NCBI RefSeq assembly: GCF_035975855.1
Contig: NZ_CP109055.1
Coordinates: forward strand, 3,906,001 to 3,970,000
Length of the DNA stretch: 64,000 bases
From: Streptomyces sp. NBC_01304
GTDB lineage: Bacteria > Actinomycetota > Actinomycetes > Streptomycetales > Streptomycetaceae
Direction of reading: 5' to 3'
The notes below the pieces were generated by a model that was not told the DNA's origin, did no database searches, and saw only the letters and a program-made list of their open reading frames with translations. This document shows, in pieces, positions 45,999-53,940 of the stretch. Position 1 is the stretch's first letter. Each line of letters opens with the position of its first letter. The position numbers and the translations under genes are program-made.

Positions 45999-46634
45999 TT
46001 AGAAGCACTCCTGCTTGCCCTTTTTCAGCGACATGCCGAAGTCGTTGAGCTTGAAGGTGCCCGCGCTGGTCGCCCAGGCCGTCTGCTTGACGTCCTTGAT
46101 CACCGCACGGTCGGCCTGCTGGGCGAAGCCGTTGGGGCTCGCCTGCTCCTTGCCGCCCTTCATGCCCGGGCCCTTGGTGCCGTGTCCGGCGGCGACGCCG
46201 ATGTCCACGTTGGTGAAGATGGCCTGGGACGAGTCGAGCTGAGCCACATCGATGTAGATGTTCTCGGCCTCGACCGGCTTGCCCTTGCCACCCGCCGTGA
46301 GCTGCAGGGTGACATCACCGAGCAGCGGCACGTGCGTCACGACGGACTGGCACATGTTGGTGAGCTTCGCGTTCTTGAACGCGGAGATCGAGACCGGGTG
46401 GGCGGCCTTCTTGCCCTCCATGTCGACGCCGACATCGACGCCGCCGTACTGGAGCATGTCGTGGCCGTCGAGCTCATCGACACTGACCTTGAACGACTGG
46501 CCGGACACACTGAACGATGCCGCGAGCGCACCCTGCGAGAGGGCCACGCCTATCGCGGCAGTAGCCGCGACGCTCGGCACCATGACTACGGCGAACCGCT
46601 TCCATCTGGTTCCGCCACGAGCCACGGATTCCAT
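45999..46634 (-). CDS. DUF6230-like secreted protein
   Basis: A 211-residue exported protein with N-terminal segment RWKRFAVVMVPSVAATAAIG and a cleavage site near ALA-ASF. The mature part has a repetitive all-beta look (FKVSVDELDGHDMLQYGGVD, VTLQLTAGGKGKPVEAENIY), two cysteines (NMCQSV and the C-terminal ECF) and no catalytic signature. The RBS GAAGGAGG precedes the ATG closely. It is first in a three-gene set with the DUF6114-like protein and the acidic protein. The 700-bp region upstream holds strong palindromes that may control it. Confidence 0.8.
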   Translation of the reverse strand: MESVARGGTRWKRFAVVMVPSVAATAAIGVALSQGALAASFSVSGQSFKVSVDELDGHDMLQYGGVDVGVDMEGKKAAHPVSISAFKNAKLTNMCQSVVTHVPLLGDVTLQLTAGGKGKPVEAENIYIDVAQLDSSQAIFTNVDIGVAAGHGTKGPGMKGGKEQASPNGFAQQADRAVIKDVKQTAWATSAGTFKLNDFGMSLKKGKQECF

Positions 46635-47334
46635 GACTTTCCTCCTTCTCGGACGTACATCTCCTGACCCTGACTGGCCCGAAGCGGCTCAGCCGGGCAG
46701 GGATGGGAGAAGTGCTACGTCCTCGGGAAGGAGAGCGCCTGTGGCACATCCAGGCGCAGAACCGCGACCAGAAATCACCGGCGATCACCCCCGAGCGACA
46801 ACCACTGGCTGCGTTGGCTCTGACGTCCAAAAACGTGCATTCCCGCGCAACCTTGCGGACAGGCCCTGCCGGATGGCAGAGACCCCCCTGTCCAAGACCG
46901 TCGGCGGCGCCTTCGGCCACTCGGTGGGGACCCAGAAGAACCGAGCCCCGAGCTGGCTGTCGGGGGTACGGGAATGGACCGAGCGTGGCCGATCGTGGTC
47001 CATTCGGAGCGCCCGCACAAGGGGGTTCGTTACTCGCTGGTAACGGCTGGATAACCGCGTCACGACGGCTCGACACCGGGCGGCCACACAGGGTGCCCCT
47101 CACCCCCGTCTCACATCCGGATATGCCGGTGCTTAAGCGGTCAGAACGGGCGGGTTGCTTTACTCCAAGTAACAGCGGCCGCGATTACCAAGATTTGGTA
47201 AAGCGCGGCCGCCAAGTCGTTCTGTCGCCAAATTTTCACAAGGCCACATCCGAGGCCCCGGTTTAACGACTGGTCAGGAACCGACCCGTCGGAACCCAGC
47301 CTCGCGCCGGGCTTGCCCCGCTGTTAGAAGTGGC
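46635..47334. promoter_or_regulatory. 700-bp intergenic region with TTAC/GTAA palindromes
   Basis: No convincing gene. Three dyads of the same kind are present: GTTACTCGCTGGTAAC (47029-47044), TTACTCCAAGTAA (47160-47172) and TTACCAAGATTTGGTAA (47185-47201). The last is nested inside GCGGCCGCG and CGCGGCCGC arms (47175-47183 and 47204-47212), making a 38-bp nested palindrome. The arrangement suggests binding of one dimeric regulator at several sites, upstream of the DUF6230-like gene and just 3' of the thioredoxin-TPR gene. Confidence 0.55.
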
Positions 47335-48312
47335 CTAGAACAGCGCCCGGGCCAGCGCCGAACGCGCCTTGGCCACCCGCGGATCGTCCGCGCCGACCAC
47401 TTCGAAGAGCTCGAGAAGGCGTACGCGTACGGCCTCGCGGTCGTCGCCGAAGGTGCGCTTGACCGTCTCGACGAGCCGGCCGAAGGCGTCCTCGACATGG
47501 CCGCCCACCAGGTCCAGGTCGGCGGCGGCGATCTGCGCGGCCGGGTCGGCCGGCTTCTCGGCACCGTCCTGGCGCACCTGGTTCGGGTCCATGCCCTCGA
47601 CGCGCTGCAGGAGTTGGGCCTGGGCGAGGCCGAGCTTGGCCTCGGTGTTGGCCGGGTCGTCGCTCAGCACGTTCTTGTACGCCTGGACCGCACCGCCCAG
47701 GTCACCCGCGTCCAGCGCCTGCACGGCCGCCTCGAGGATCGCGTCGTAAGGGCCGGCCGGCGCCTCGGCGGGAGCGGCCGGGGCCCCCTGCGCGTTCGGG
47801 TCGACCTGGATCCCGGTCAGGCCGAAGCGCTCCTCGGCGACCTGGACCAACTGGTCGAGGGTGCCCCGGATCTGGGACTCGGGAGCCGCGCCCTGGAAGA
47901 GGGGCAGCGCCTGCCCGGCCACCACCGCGAAGACGGCCGGGATCCCCTGGATCCCGAACTGCTGCATCAGCATCTGGTTGGCGTCGACGTCGACCTTGGC
48001 AAGGAGGAAACGGCCGTTGTACTCGACCGCGAGACGCTCGAGCAGCGGGCCGAGCTGCTTGCAGGGCTCGCACCACTCGGCCCAGAAGTCGATGACGACG
48101 GGCACTTCGGCGGACCGCTGCAGGACCTCGTTCTCAAATCCGGCCTCGTCGACGTCGAAGACGAGACTCGCGGGCGAGACGGCCGCCGGGGCGCCCCCGC
48201 CCTGCCGCGCCGCTTCCGCGCGGGCCTGCTCGGCCTTCGCCTTGGCCTCTTGGGCCGCCTTCACCGCGGCGAGGTCGACGACTCCGCTCATGGACATGTT
48301 CCGTGGCTGCAT
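47335..48312 (-). CDS. Thioredoxin-TPR protein (CnoX/YbbN-like)
   Basis: A 325-residue cytoplasmic protein with an N-terminal helical lead (AAVKAAQEAKAKAEQARAEA), a thioredoxin fold with active site WCEPC (about residues 81-85) and a C-terminal TPR-like region (DAILEAAVQALDAGDLGGAV, then AKLGLAQAQLLQRV). E. coli CnoX is a holdase acting with chaperones; actinobacterial members keep a CxxC and may act as redox-linked holdases. The ATG at 48312 (MQPRNMSMSG) is chosen with GGGGAGA upstream; ATGs at 48297 and 48291 are alternatives. It stands alone, divergent from a TetR gene. Confidence 0.88.
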   Translation of the reverse strand: MQPRNMSMSGVVDLAAVKAAQEAKAKAEQARAEAARQGGGAPAAVSPASLVFDVDEAGFENEVLQRSAEVPVVIDFWAEWCEPCKQLGPLLERLAVEYNGRFLLAKVDVDANQMLMQQFGIQGIPAVFAVVAGQALPLFQGAAPESQIRGTLDQLVQVAEERFGLTGIQVDPNAQGAPAAPAEAPAGPYDAILEAAVQALDAGDLGGAVQAYKNVLSDDPANTEAKLGLAQAQLLQRVEGMDPNQVRQDGAEKPADPAAQIAAADLDLVGGHVEDAFGRLVETVKRTFGDDREAVRVRLLELFEVVGADDPRVAKARSALARALF

Positions 48313-48477
48313 GCGTACAGTCTCCCCCCTCCGCGCGCGCGTGTGAAAAGCCCCCGGCCTTTTCGATGGCCGACTCCTTGCGGGCCGCGGCCCGTCCGCA
48401 GGCCCCCCGCCGGTTTGCGGGGCGTACGGACAGGTCACGGCCTCGGTCCCGAGGAGGACCTTGTTTCTCCTGAGTTC

Positions 48478-48499
48478 GTGCCGGGTCCCCACCCGGCAC
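48478..48499. repeat. Hairpin in the thioredoxin-TPR/TetR gap
   Basis: GTGCCGGGT and ACCCGGCAC (9-bp arms, CCCC loop) lie inside the 364-bp gap 48313-48676. No gene is seen in the gap. Confidence 0.45.
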
Positions 48500-48653
48500 T
48501 GTGTGGTTGCCGCTCGCGGTTGAGATTCCCCGTGCAGTCTCACGTACGAGCTTTCGCTACGGGTCGTAGCGTATCTCTGCCGTGATCCACCTGTCCTGCT
48601 TTCCTTGGTGATCTGCGCCACTGAGCGCACCTTCGGGCTTCCTGCGCCCGACT

Positions 48654-48665
48654 TACCGACCGGTA
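48654..48665. promoter_or_regulatory. Candidate TetR autoregulatory site
   Basis: TACCGACCGGTA, a perfect 12-bp dyad (TACCG-N2-CGGTA), 12-23 bp before the chosen TetR start and overlapping an alternative ATG at 48665. Confidence 0.5.
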
Positions 48666-48676
48666 TGGTCGCGGGC

Positions 48677-49300
48677 ATGTGCACAACCACGAGCTCTGGG
48701 CGGAAGGGACGCCCCCGGAGCGCCGAGGCCGATGCCGCGATCCTGGAGGCGACCCGCGTCGCACTGGTCGAGCTCGGCTGGTCCAAGCTGACGCTGGGCG
48801 ACGTGGCGGCCCGCGCCGGGGTCGCCAAGACGACGCTCTACCGGCGTTGGGCGGGCAAGAACGAGCTGGTCGTCGATGCGGTCGCGGTGCTCTTCGACGA
48901 GCTGACGCTGCCGGATCTGGGGAGCCTTGCGGCGGATGTGGAGGGCGTGGTCCTGCAATTCGCCGCGCTGCTCGAGCGGCCCGAGACGCGGACGGCGCTC
49001 ATGGCGGTGGTGGCCGAGTCGACTCGGGACGAGGCGCTGCGGGTGCGTATCCGGGCCTCGATCGTCGATCGCCAGAAGCGGCTGGTGCTGCTTGGCCGTG
49101 AACGGGCCCAGGCCCGTGGGGAGTTGCCCGCCGAGGCATCGACCTCGGCCGCGGCCGAGACCGCCGATCTCATCTTCGATGTGGTGGCCGGGGCGGTGGT
49201 GCATCGCTCACTGGTGAGCGCGGAGCCGGTGGACGCGGCTTGGGCCCGCCGCTTTACCGCGTTGCTGCTGGGCGGGTTGAGCGCGGCTTCTCAGGGGTGA
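48677..49300 (+). CDS. TetR-family transcriptional regulator
   Basis: A 207-residue repressor. The HTH is complete (AAILEATRVALVELGWSKLT, then DVAARAGVAKTTLYRRWAGK), and the C-terminal domain is of the TetR_C_16/33 type in general look. The start at 48677 (MCTTTSSGRKGRPRS) is chosen; an ATG at 48665 is in frame and neither has a clear RBS. A small palindrome lies directly upstream, so autoregulation is likely. No obvious divergent target gene is close by. It is convergent with the SDR gene; the repeat element at 49317-49470 lies between. Confidence 0.85.
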   Translation: MCTTTSSGRKGRPRSAEADAAILEATRVALVELGWSKLTLGDVAARAGVAKTTLYRRWAGKNELVVDAVAVLFDELTLPDLGSLAADVEGVVLQFAALLERPETRTALMAVVAESTRDEALRVRIRASIVDRQKRLVLLGRERAQARGELPAEASTSAAAETADLIFDVVAGAVVHRSLVSAEPVDAAWARRFTALLLGGLSAASQG

Positions 49301-49316
49301 ACGATTTTGTCCCCTA

Positions 49317-49470
49317 CCCGCCCCTTCCCGAAATCCTGCGGAGCTGTGTCCTCAAGCGCCGGACGGGCTGATGAAATCAGCCCGTCCGGCGCTTGAGGAC
49401 ATCAGTGACGGACGGGTACCCACCCACCCCCACCCCGAAAGCCGGCGGCAGCCTTACGGGAAGGGGCGGG
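49317..49470. repeat. Nested palindromic repeat element (convergent ends), copy 1
   Basis: The inner palindrome has perfect 25-bp arms (49348-49372 and 49376-49400) around GAA, with core CAAGCGCCGGACGGGCTGAT. Outer arms CCCGCCCCTTCCCG (49317-49330) and CGGGAAGGGGCGGG (49457-49470) pair exactly. It separates the convergent TetR and SDR genes and should act as a bidirectional terminator. Confidence 0.85.
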
Positions 49471-49481
49471 GCGGGGAGAAA

Positions 49482-50486
49482 TCAGACCTGGTAGCGATCG
49501 ACGGCGAACAGGTGCAAGTTCTCCGCAACCCACGAAGACGTCCGCTTCAGCCCCTCCGACAAAGAGACGGACGGCGTCCAAGAAGCCCACTCCCGCGCCC
49601 GGGAGTTGTCCGAAAGGAGCCGCTCCACCTCGCTGCCCGAAGGGCGAAGCCGGGCCGGATCCACCACGACCTCGGCGGAACGCCCCGACGCCGCGATCAG
49701 CGCACCCGCCAGATCCCCGATCGAGATCTCCTGCCCCGACCCCAGGTTCACCACGTCCCCCAGCGCCCGCTCGCACGCGGCCAGAGCCATGAACCCCCGA
49801 GCGGTGTCCGTGACATAGGTGAAATCACGGGTCGGGGTCAGCGACCCCAGCTTGATCTCCCGTGCCCCGGCGTGCAGTTGGGCCAGGATTGTCGGAATGA
49901 CGGCACGGGCCGACTGCCTGGGCCCGTACGTGTTGAAGGGCCGCACCACCGTCACCGGCAGCTCGAAGGCGTGCCAGTGCGACAGGGCCATCATGTCGGC
50001 CCCGATCTTCGACGCGGAGTACGGCGACTGCGGCTGCAGCGGGTGTGCCTCGCTGATGGGCGCCGTGAGCGCGGTGCCGTACACCTCCGAGGTGGAGGTG
50101 TGGACGAGCCGCCGCACGGAGTGGCGACGGCAGGCCTCCGCCACGTTCTCCGTGCCGACCACGTTCGTGGCGACGTACGCACCGGGAGAGTCGTAGCTGT
50201 ACGGGATCCCGATCAGCGCGGCGAGGTGGAAGACCGTGTCGCACCCGGCCACCGCGTCCATCACCCGCCCCGCGTCACGGACGTCGCCGGCGATCATCTC
50301 CACCCGGGAGTCCCCGAGGTACTGGGCGAGATGGCCCTTCTCCGCGTACGGCTTGTAGTGCACAAAGGCCCGCACTCGCGCGCCCGCCTCGACCAGCAGG
50401 TCGACGAGCGTCGAGCCGATGAAGCCCTCGGCTCCGGTGACGAGGACGGTCCGGCCATTCCAGGCGAAGGTTGCGTCGGTGGTCAT
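49482..50486 (-). CDS. NAD-dependent epimerase/dehydratase (extended SDR)
   Basis: A 334-residue nucleotide-sugar-modifying enzyme. NAD-binding motif TGAEGFIGSTLV is near the N-terminus; catalytic YSASK is around residue 156, with Ser/Thr in TSTSEVYG; substrate motifs RPFNTYGPRQSARAVIPTIL and DFTYVTDTARGF follow. It looks closest to UDP-glucose 4-epimerase/GDP-sugar epimerase-dehydratase types; the sugar cannot be specified. The ATG overlaps the stop of the MurG-like gene by 4 bp, so it probably modifies the sugar nucleotide used by that transferase, or its product. Confidence 0.88.
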   Translation of the reverse strand: MTTDATFAWNGRTVLVTGAEGFIGSTLVDLLVEAGARVRAFVHYKPYAEKGHLAQYLGDSRVEMIAGDVRDAGRVMDAVAGCDTVFHLAALIGIPYSYDSPGAYVATNVVGTENVAEACRRHSVRRLVHTSTSEVYGTALTAPISEAHPLQPQSPYSASKIGADMMALSHWHAFELPVTVVRPFNTYGPRQSARAVIPTILAQLHAGAREIKLGSLTPTRDFTYVTDTARGFMALAACERALGDVVNLGSGQEISIGDLAGALIAASGRSAEVVVDPARLRPSGSEVERLLSDNSRAREWASWTPSVSLSEGLKRTSSWVAENLHLFAVDRYQV

Positions 50487-51658
50487 GCTGCGTGCTCCAA
50501 GTGGCGTCGGTGGTGGGCGAGTTCGATGACTTCCGCGGCGAGCAGTTCCGCCGCGTGCGCGTGCGGGCCCGGGTCCGCGGCCCCGGACATCGAGGCGAGG
50601 CGTGCCGGGTCGGCGAGCAACGGCTCGATCAGCGCGGCAAGCCGCGAGGCCGTGGTCTCCGCGTCCGGCAGGAGCAGTCCCGCCCCGGCGTCGGAGAGCA
50701 CGCGCGCGTTGTGGGTCTGGTGGTCGCCGGGGGCGTGCGGGTACGGCACGAGGACCGCGGGCACCCCGGTCGAGGCGAGCTCGGCGACCGTCGCGGAGCC
50801 CGCCCGGCAGACGACCAGATCGGCGGCGGCGTACGCGTAATCCATCCGGTCGAGATAGGGGACGGCCCGCGCGACGGGAAAGTCGCCGAGCAGCCGCCGC
50901 GTCTCGTCGAGCGCCGCGGGTCCCGTCTTGATCAGCAGATGTACGTCGCCACGTCCGCGCCAGCGCTCCGCCAGGCCGACCGCCGCCTCGGTGAGGCGGG
51001 CCGCGCCCAGGCTGCCCCCGTTGAAGAGGACGAGCCGCGCCCCGTCCGGCACACCCAGCTCGCGCCGCGCCTCGGCGCGCAGGGCGGTCCGGTCCAGGCG
51101 GGCCAGGGCGGCCGCGATGGGCATGCCGACCGTGCGGGCGTGCTCGCCGCCCGAGAGATGGGCGCAGGAGCGGTCGAAGGCCACCGTGACGTTCGGGGTG
51201 AGGCGGGCGGCGAACTGGTTGGCGCGGCCCGGCACCGCGTTGGACTCGTGGATCACGCTGGGCAGCTTGGCCATGCGGGCGCCCAGGATGACGGGCGCGC
51301 TCGGGTAGCCGCCCATGCCGACGGCGACCTGGGCGCGCTGCTCGCGCAGGATGGTCCGGCACTGCGCGCCCGACTTCAGCAGCGCGGCCGGCAGGAGGTA
51401 GCGGCGCGCGCCGAGCGCCGGGTCGAAGGGGATCATGTCGACGGTGTGCAGGCGGTAACCGGCCTCGGGTATGAGGCGGCCCTCAAGGCCGCGCGTCGTA
51501 CCGACGAAGGAGATCACCGCGTCCGGCACGGCCCGGCGGAGCGCGTCGGCGAGGGCGAGACCCGGATAGATGTGGCCACCGGTGCCGCCCGCGCCGATCA
51601 CGACGGAGAGGGGCGCGGCAGGGCCTGTCGTGGTGGCTGCGAAGTGTGGTGTGCGCAT
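50483..51658 (-). CDS. MurG-like glycosyltransferase (second MurG)
   Basis: A 391-residue GT28-fold transferase. True MurG makes lipid II from lipid I and UDP-GlcNAc at the inner membrane face. All hallmark loops are present: GAGGTGGHIYPGLALADAL, GMGGYPSAPVILGARMAKLP and IHESNAVPGRANQF, FNGGSLGAARL, and the sugar-nucleotide region CRAGSATVAELASTGVPAVL plus DHQTHNARVL. It is not in a division/cell-wall cluster; the housekeeping murG is expected elsewhere. It is coupled to the SDR gene and divergent from a two-component system. It could be a specialised lipid-I-type or undecaprenyl-sugar transferase. The start ATG 51658 is weakly preceded. Confidence 0.85.
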   Translation of the reverse strand: MRTPHFAATTTGPAAPLSVVIGAGGTGGHIYPGLALADALRRAVPDAVISFVGTTRGLEGRLIPEAGYRLHTVDMIPFDPALGARRYLLPAALLKSGAQCRTILREQRAQVAVGMGGYPSAPVILGARMAKLPSVIHESNAVPGRANQFAARLTPNVTVAFDRSCAHLSGGEHARTVGMPIAAALARLDRTALRAEARRELGVPDGARLVLFNGGSLGAARLTEAAVGLAERWRGRGDVHLLIKTGPAALDETRRLLGDFPVARAVPYLDRMDYAYAAADLVVCRAGSATVAELASTGVPAVLVPYPHAPGDHQTHNARVLSDAGAGLLLPDAETTASRLAALIEPLLADPARLASMSGAADPGPHAHAAELLAAEVIELAHHRRHLEHAA

Positions 51659-51681
51659 GGCCGCCACACTCGCGAAACGGC

Positions 51682-51699
51682 TTAAGAGGGTTCTAAGAG
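51682..51699. promoter_or_regulatory. Candidate OmpR-type direct-repeat operator
   Basis: TTAAGAG (51682-51688) and CTAAGAG (51693-51699) are direct repeats 11 bp apart, the spacing used by OmpR/PhoB-type dimers. They lie in the 63-bp gap between the MurG-like gene and the response regulator, so the same box could control both. Confidence 0.6.
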
Positions 51700-51721
51700 C
51701 ATGATTTGGCACTCTTGACGA

Positions 51722-52444
51722 ATGAGCGTGAACGCAGGGGCCCATGGGGCCACGGGGGCTGCCGCGGCCAGGGTGCTGGTCGTCGACGACGAGCCGGAGG
51801 TCCGGGCGGCCGTGGAGGACGGTCTCGCGGTCGAGGGGTACGCGGTGCGCGGCGCGGCGGACGGGCTCTCGGCCCTGAGCGAGATCGCCGCGTGGGAGCC
51901 GGACGCGATCGTGCTCGACGTGATGATGCCGGTCCTGGACGGTCTCGGCCTGTGCCGGCGGCTGCGCGCCATGGGGGACCGTACGCCCGTCCTCGTGCTG
52001 ACCGCGCTCGACTCGGTGAGCGAGCGGGTGGACGGCCTGGACGCGGGCGCCGACGACTATCTGACCAAGCCCTTCGCCCTCGACGAGCTCGCGGCCCGGG
52101 TCCGCGCGCTGCTGCGCCGGGCCGCCCCCGAGGCCGACGCCCCCGCCGGGCTGGCCTTCGCGGACCTCACCCTCGACCCGGAGACCCGGACCGGGCAGCG
52201 GGGCGGGCGCTCCCTGGAGTTCAGCCGCACCGAGTCGGCGCTACTGGAACAGCTGCTCATGCATCCACGCCAGGTACTCCCCCGCGAGCTGCTGCTCGAC
52301 CGGGTCTGGGGCCAGGACTTCGGTCCGGACTCCAACTCCCTTGCCGTGTACGTGGGTTATCTGCGCCGGAAGCTGGAGGCGGACGGCGAACCCCGTCTCG
52401 TCCACACGGTGCACGGCGTCGGCTACCGCCTGGACCTGGCGTGA
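51722..52444 (+). CDS. OmpR/PhoB-family response regulator
   Basis: A 240-residue regulator. The receiver has Asp22/Asp23, phospho-acceptor Asp66 (IVLDVMMPVLDG) and the lysine in YLTKPFALDEL. The C-terminal winged helix ends RKLEADGEPRLVHTVHGVGYRL. The ATG at 51722 has no good RBS and is close to the likely promoter, so leaderless translation is possible. Its stop overlaps the kinase start by 4 bp. Direct repeats upstream suggest autoregulation and control of the divergent MurG-like/SDR pair. Confidence 0.93.
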   Translation: MSVNAGAHGATGAAAARVLVVDDEPEVRAAVEDGLAVEGYAVRGAADGLSALSEIAAWEPDAIVLDVMMPVLDGLGLCRRLRAMGDRTPVLVLTALDSVSERVDGLDAGADDYLTKPFALDELAARVRALLRRAAPEADAPAGLAFADLTLDPETRTGQRGGRSLEFSRTESALLEQLLMHPRQVLPRELLLDRVWGQDFGPDSNSLAVYVGYLRRKLEADGEPRLVHTVHGVGYRLDLA

Positions 52445-53811
52445 GCGGCGGGCGCAGGCTCGGTGCCCGCTGGCGCCGCCGACGGCCGCTGCGTACGCGG
52501 CTCGCGCTCGCCACGACCGCGGCGGTCGCGCTGGTCGCGGTGGGCATCTGCGCGGCCGCGTTCTTCGTGATCCGCTACAAGCTCTACCAACAACTCGACC
52601 AGAACCTCGCCCAGTCGGCGACGCTGATCCGGCAGCAGCACCAGGACACCGGGGCCGGAGTCGTCACCGGCGAGTGCCACTTCCTCGGCGCCCCCGCCTG
52701 CGCCCAGATCGTCCCGGCGTCCCCCGCCGACGACCCGTCGAAGCCCTACCTGCTGCCGGTCGCCCCGGCGACCCGTCAGGTCGCGGCCGCCCAACAGCGG
52801 CCGTACTACACGAACTTCACGCTCGAAGGGCATCCGGCCCGGATGTACACCACCACGTACGGCAAGGGAGAGGCCATCCAGGTCGCCCTGCGCGCGGACA
52901 TCGCGGACCGGGGCGTACGTCAGGCCGCGTCGCTGCTCGCGCTGACCGGCGCCGGGGGCGTGCTGGTCGCCGCGGGGCTCGGCTACTGGGTCTCGCGCAC
53001 CGGCCTGTCCCCGCTCACCCGGCTCACCGCCACCGCGGAACGCATCGCCGCGACCCGCGACGCCCGCCACCGCATCGAGCTCCCGCCGGGCCCGCCGGGG
53101 CGCGAGGACGAGGTGACCCGCCTCGCCGCCACCTTCAACACCATGCTCGGAGAACTCGAACAGTCCGTCACGGCCCAGCGCCGGCTGGTCGCCGACGCCT
53201 CGCACGAGCTGCGTACGCCACTGACCGCGCTGCGCACGAACGCGGAGCTGTTGGCGCGGGCCGATCGGCTTTCTGCGGCCCAGAGGGACCGAGCCTCTGG
53301 GGCTCTCTCCCGCCAGCTGCGGGAAGTCACCGGTCTGGTCAACGACTTGATCGAGCTCGCTCGTGACGAGGAGCCGCATCCCTTGCTGGAACAGGTCGAC
53401 CTGGCCTCGCTCACGCGGCACGTGGTGGACGTGGCCCGCTCGCACTGGCCCGGGACGCCCTTCACGCTGACCGTCGACGAGACACCCTTCGTCATCGCCG
53501 GGGTACCGGCCCGCCTCTCCCGCCTCCTCACGAACCTGCTCGACAACGCGGCGAAGTTCAGCCCGGCGGGTTCGCCTGTCGAAGTCGCGCTGTCCGCGCG
53601 GGAGTTGACGGTGCGGGACCACGGTCCGGGGATCTCCCCGTCGGACCTCCCCCACGTCTTCGACCGCTTCTACCGCGCGGACGCGGCGCGGGCCCTGCCG
53701 GGGTCGGGGCTGGGTCTGGCCATGGCTCGCCAGATCGCGCGGGCGCACGGGGCGGAGCTGGTGGCGGAGGGGGCGCCGGGGGGTGGGGCGCTGTTCCGGC
53801 TGACCTTTTGA
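52441..53811 (+). CDS. Sensor histidine kinase
   Basis: A 456-residue membrane kinase: TM1 about 20-45, an extracytoplasmic sensor of ~115 residues (QSATLIRQQHQDTGAGVV to LRADIADRG) with two Cys (GECHFLGAPACAQI), TM2 about 165-185, HAMP, H box with His255 (DASHELRTPLTALRTN), N box LLTNLLDNAAKFS, and G boxes DHGPGISP and GSGLGLAMA. The GTG at 52441 overlaps the regulator stop. The paired cysteines in the sensor could form a disulfide. It probably reports on envelope state to the divergent MurG-like operon (inference). A nested palindrome follows the stop. Confidence 0.93.
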   Translation: MSGGRRLGARWRRRRPLRTRLALATTAAVALVAVGICAAAFFVIRYKLYQQLDQNLAQSATLIRQQHQDTGAGVVTGECHFLGAPACAQIVPASPADDPSKPYLLPVAPATRQVAAAQQRPYYTNFTLEGHPARMYTTTYGKGEAIQVALRADIADRGVRQAASLLALTGAGGVLVAAGLGYWVSRTGLSPLTRLTATAERIAATRDARHRIELPPGPPGREDEVTRLAATFNTMLGELEQSVTAQRRLVADASHELRTPLTALRTNAELLARADRLSAAQRDRASGALSRQLREVTGLVNDLIELARDEEPHPLLEQVDLASLTRHVVDVARSHWPGTPFTLTVDETPFVIAGVPARLSRLLTNLLDNAAKFSPAGSPVEVALSARELTVRDHGPGISPSDLPHVFDRFYRADAARALPGSGLGLAMARQIARAHGAELVAEGAPGGGALFRLTF

Positions 53812-53818
53812 TTCCCCT

Positions 53819-53929
53819 CCCCGCCCCTTCCCGAAAGTCCTCAAACGCCGGACGGGCTGATATATCAGCCCGTCCGGCGCTTGAGGACAGCCCTTGACGC
53901 CGACGGCAGTCTTTCGGGAAGGGGCGGGG
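53819..53929. repeat. Nested palindromic repeat element (convergent ends), copy 2
   Basis: Outer 19-bp perfect arms CCCCGCCCCTTCCCGAAAG (53819-53837) and complement (53911-53929). The inner palindrome 53837-53888 has 26-bp arms with one mismatch and core CAAACGCCGGACGGGCTG. It fills the gap between the convergent kinase and icmA genes. Confidence 0.85.
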
Positions 53930-53940
53930 TGGGGAAGAAA

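Noticed and set aside
47175..47212. Phage attachment site or replication origin
   Set aside because: No integrase, parA, dnaA or iteron cluster is near; a regulator site is simpler.
46703..47266. Possible 187-codon gene in the 700-bp gap
   Set aside because: No RBS, no domain, atypical composition, and it runs through the palindromes; more likely non-coding.
50483..51658. Housekeeping murG
   Set aside because: Context lacks ftsW, murC, murD or ftsQ; it is coupled to an SDR gene and a two-component system instead.
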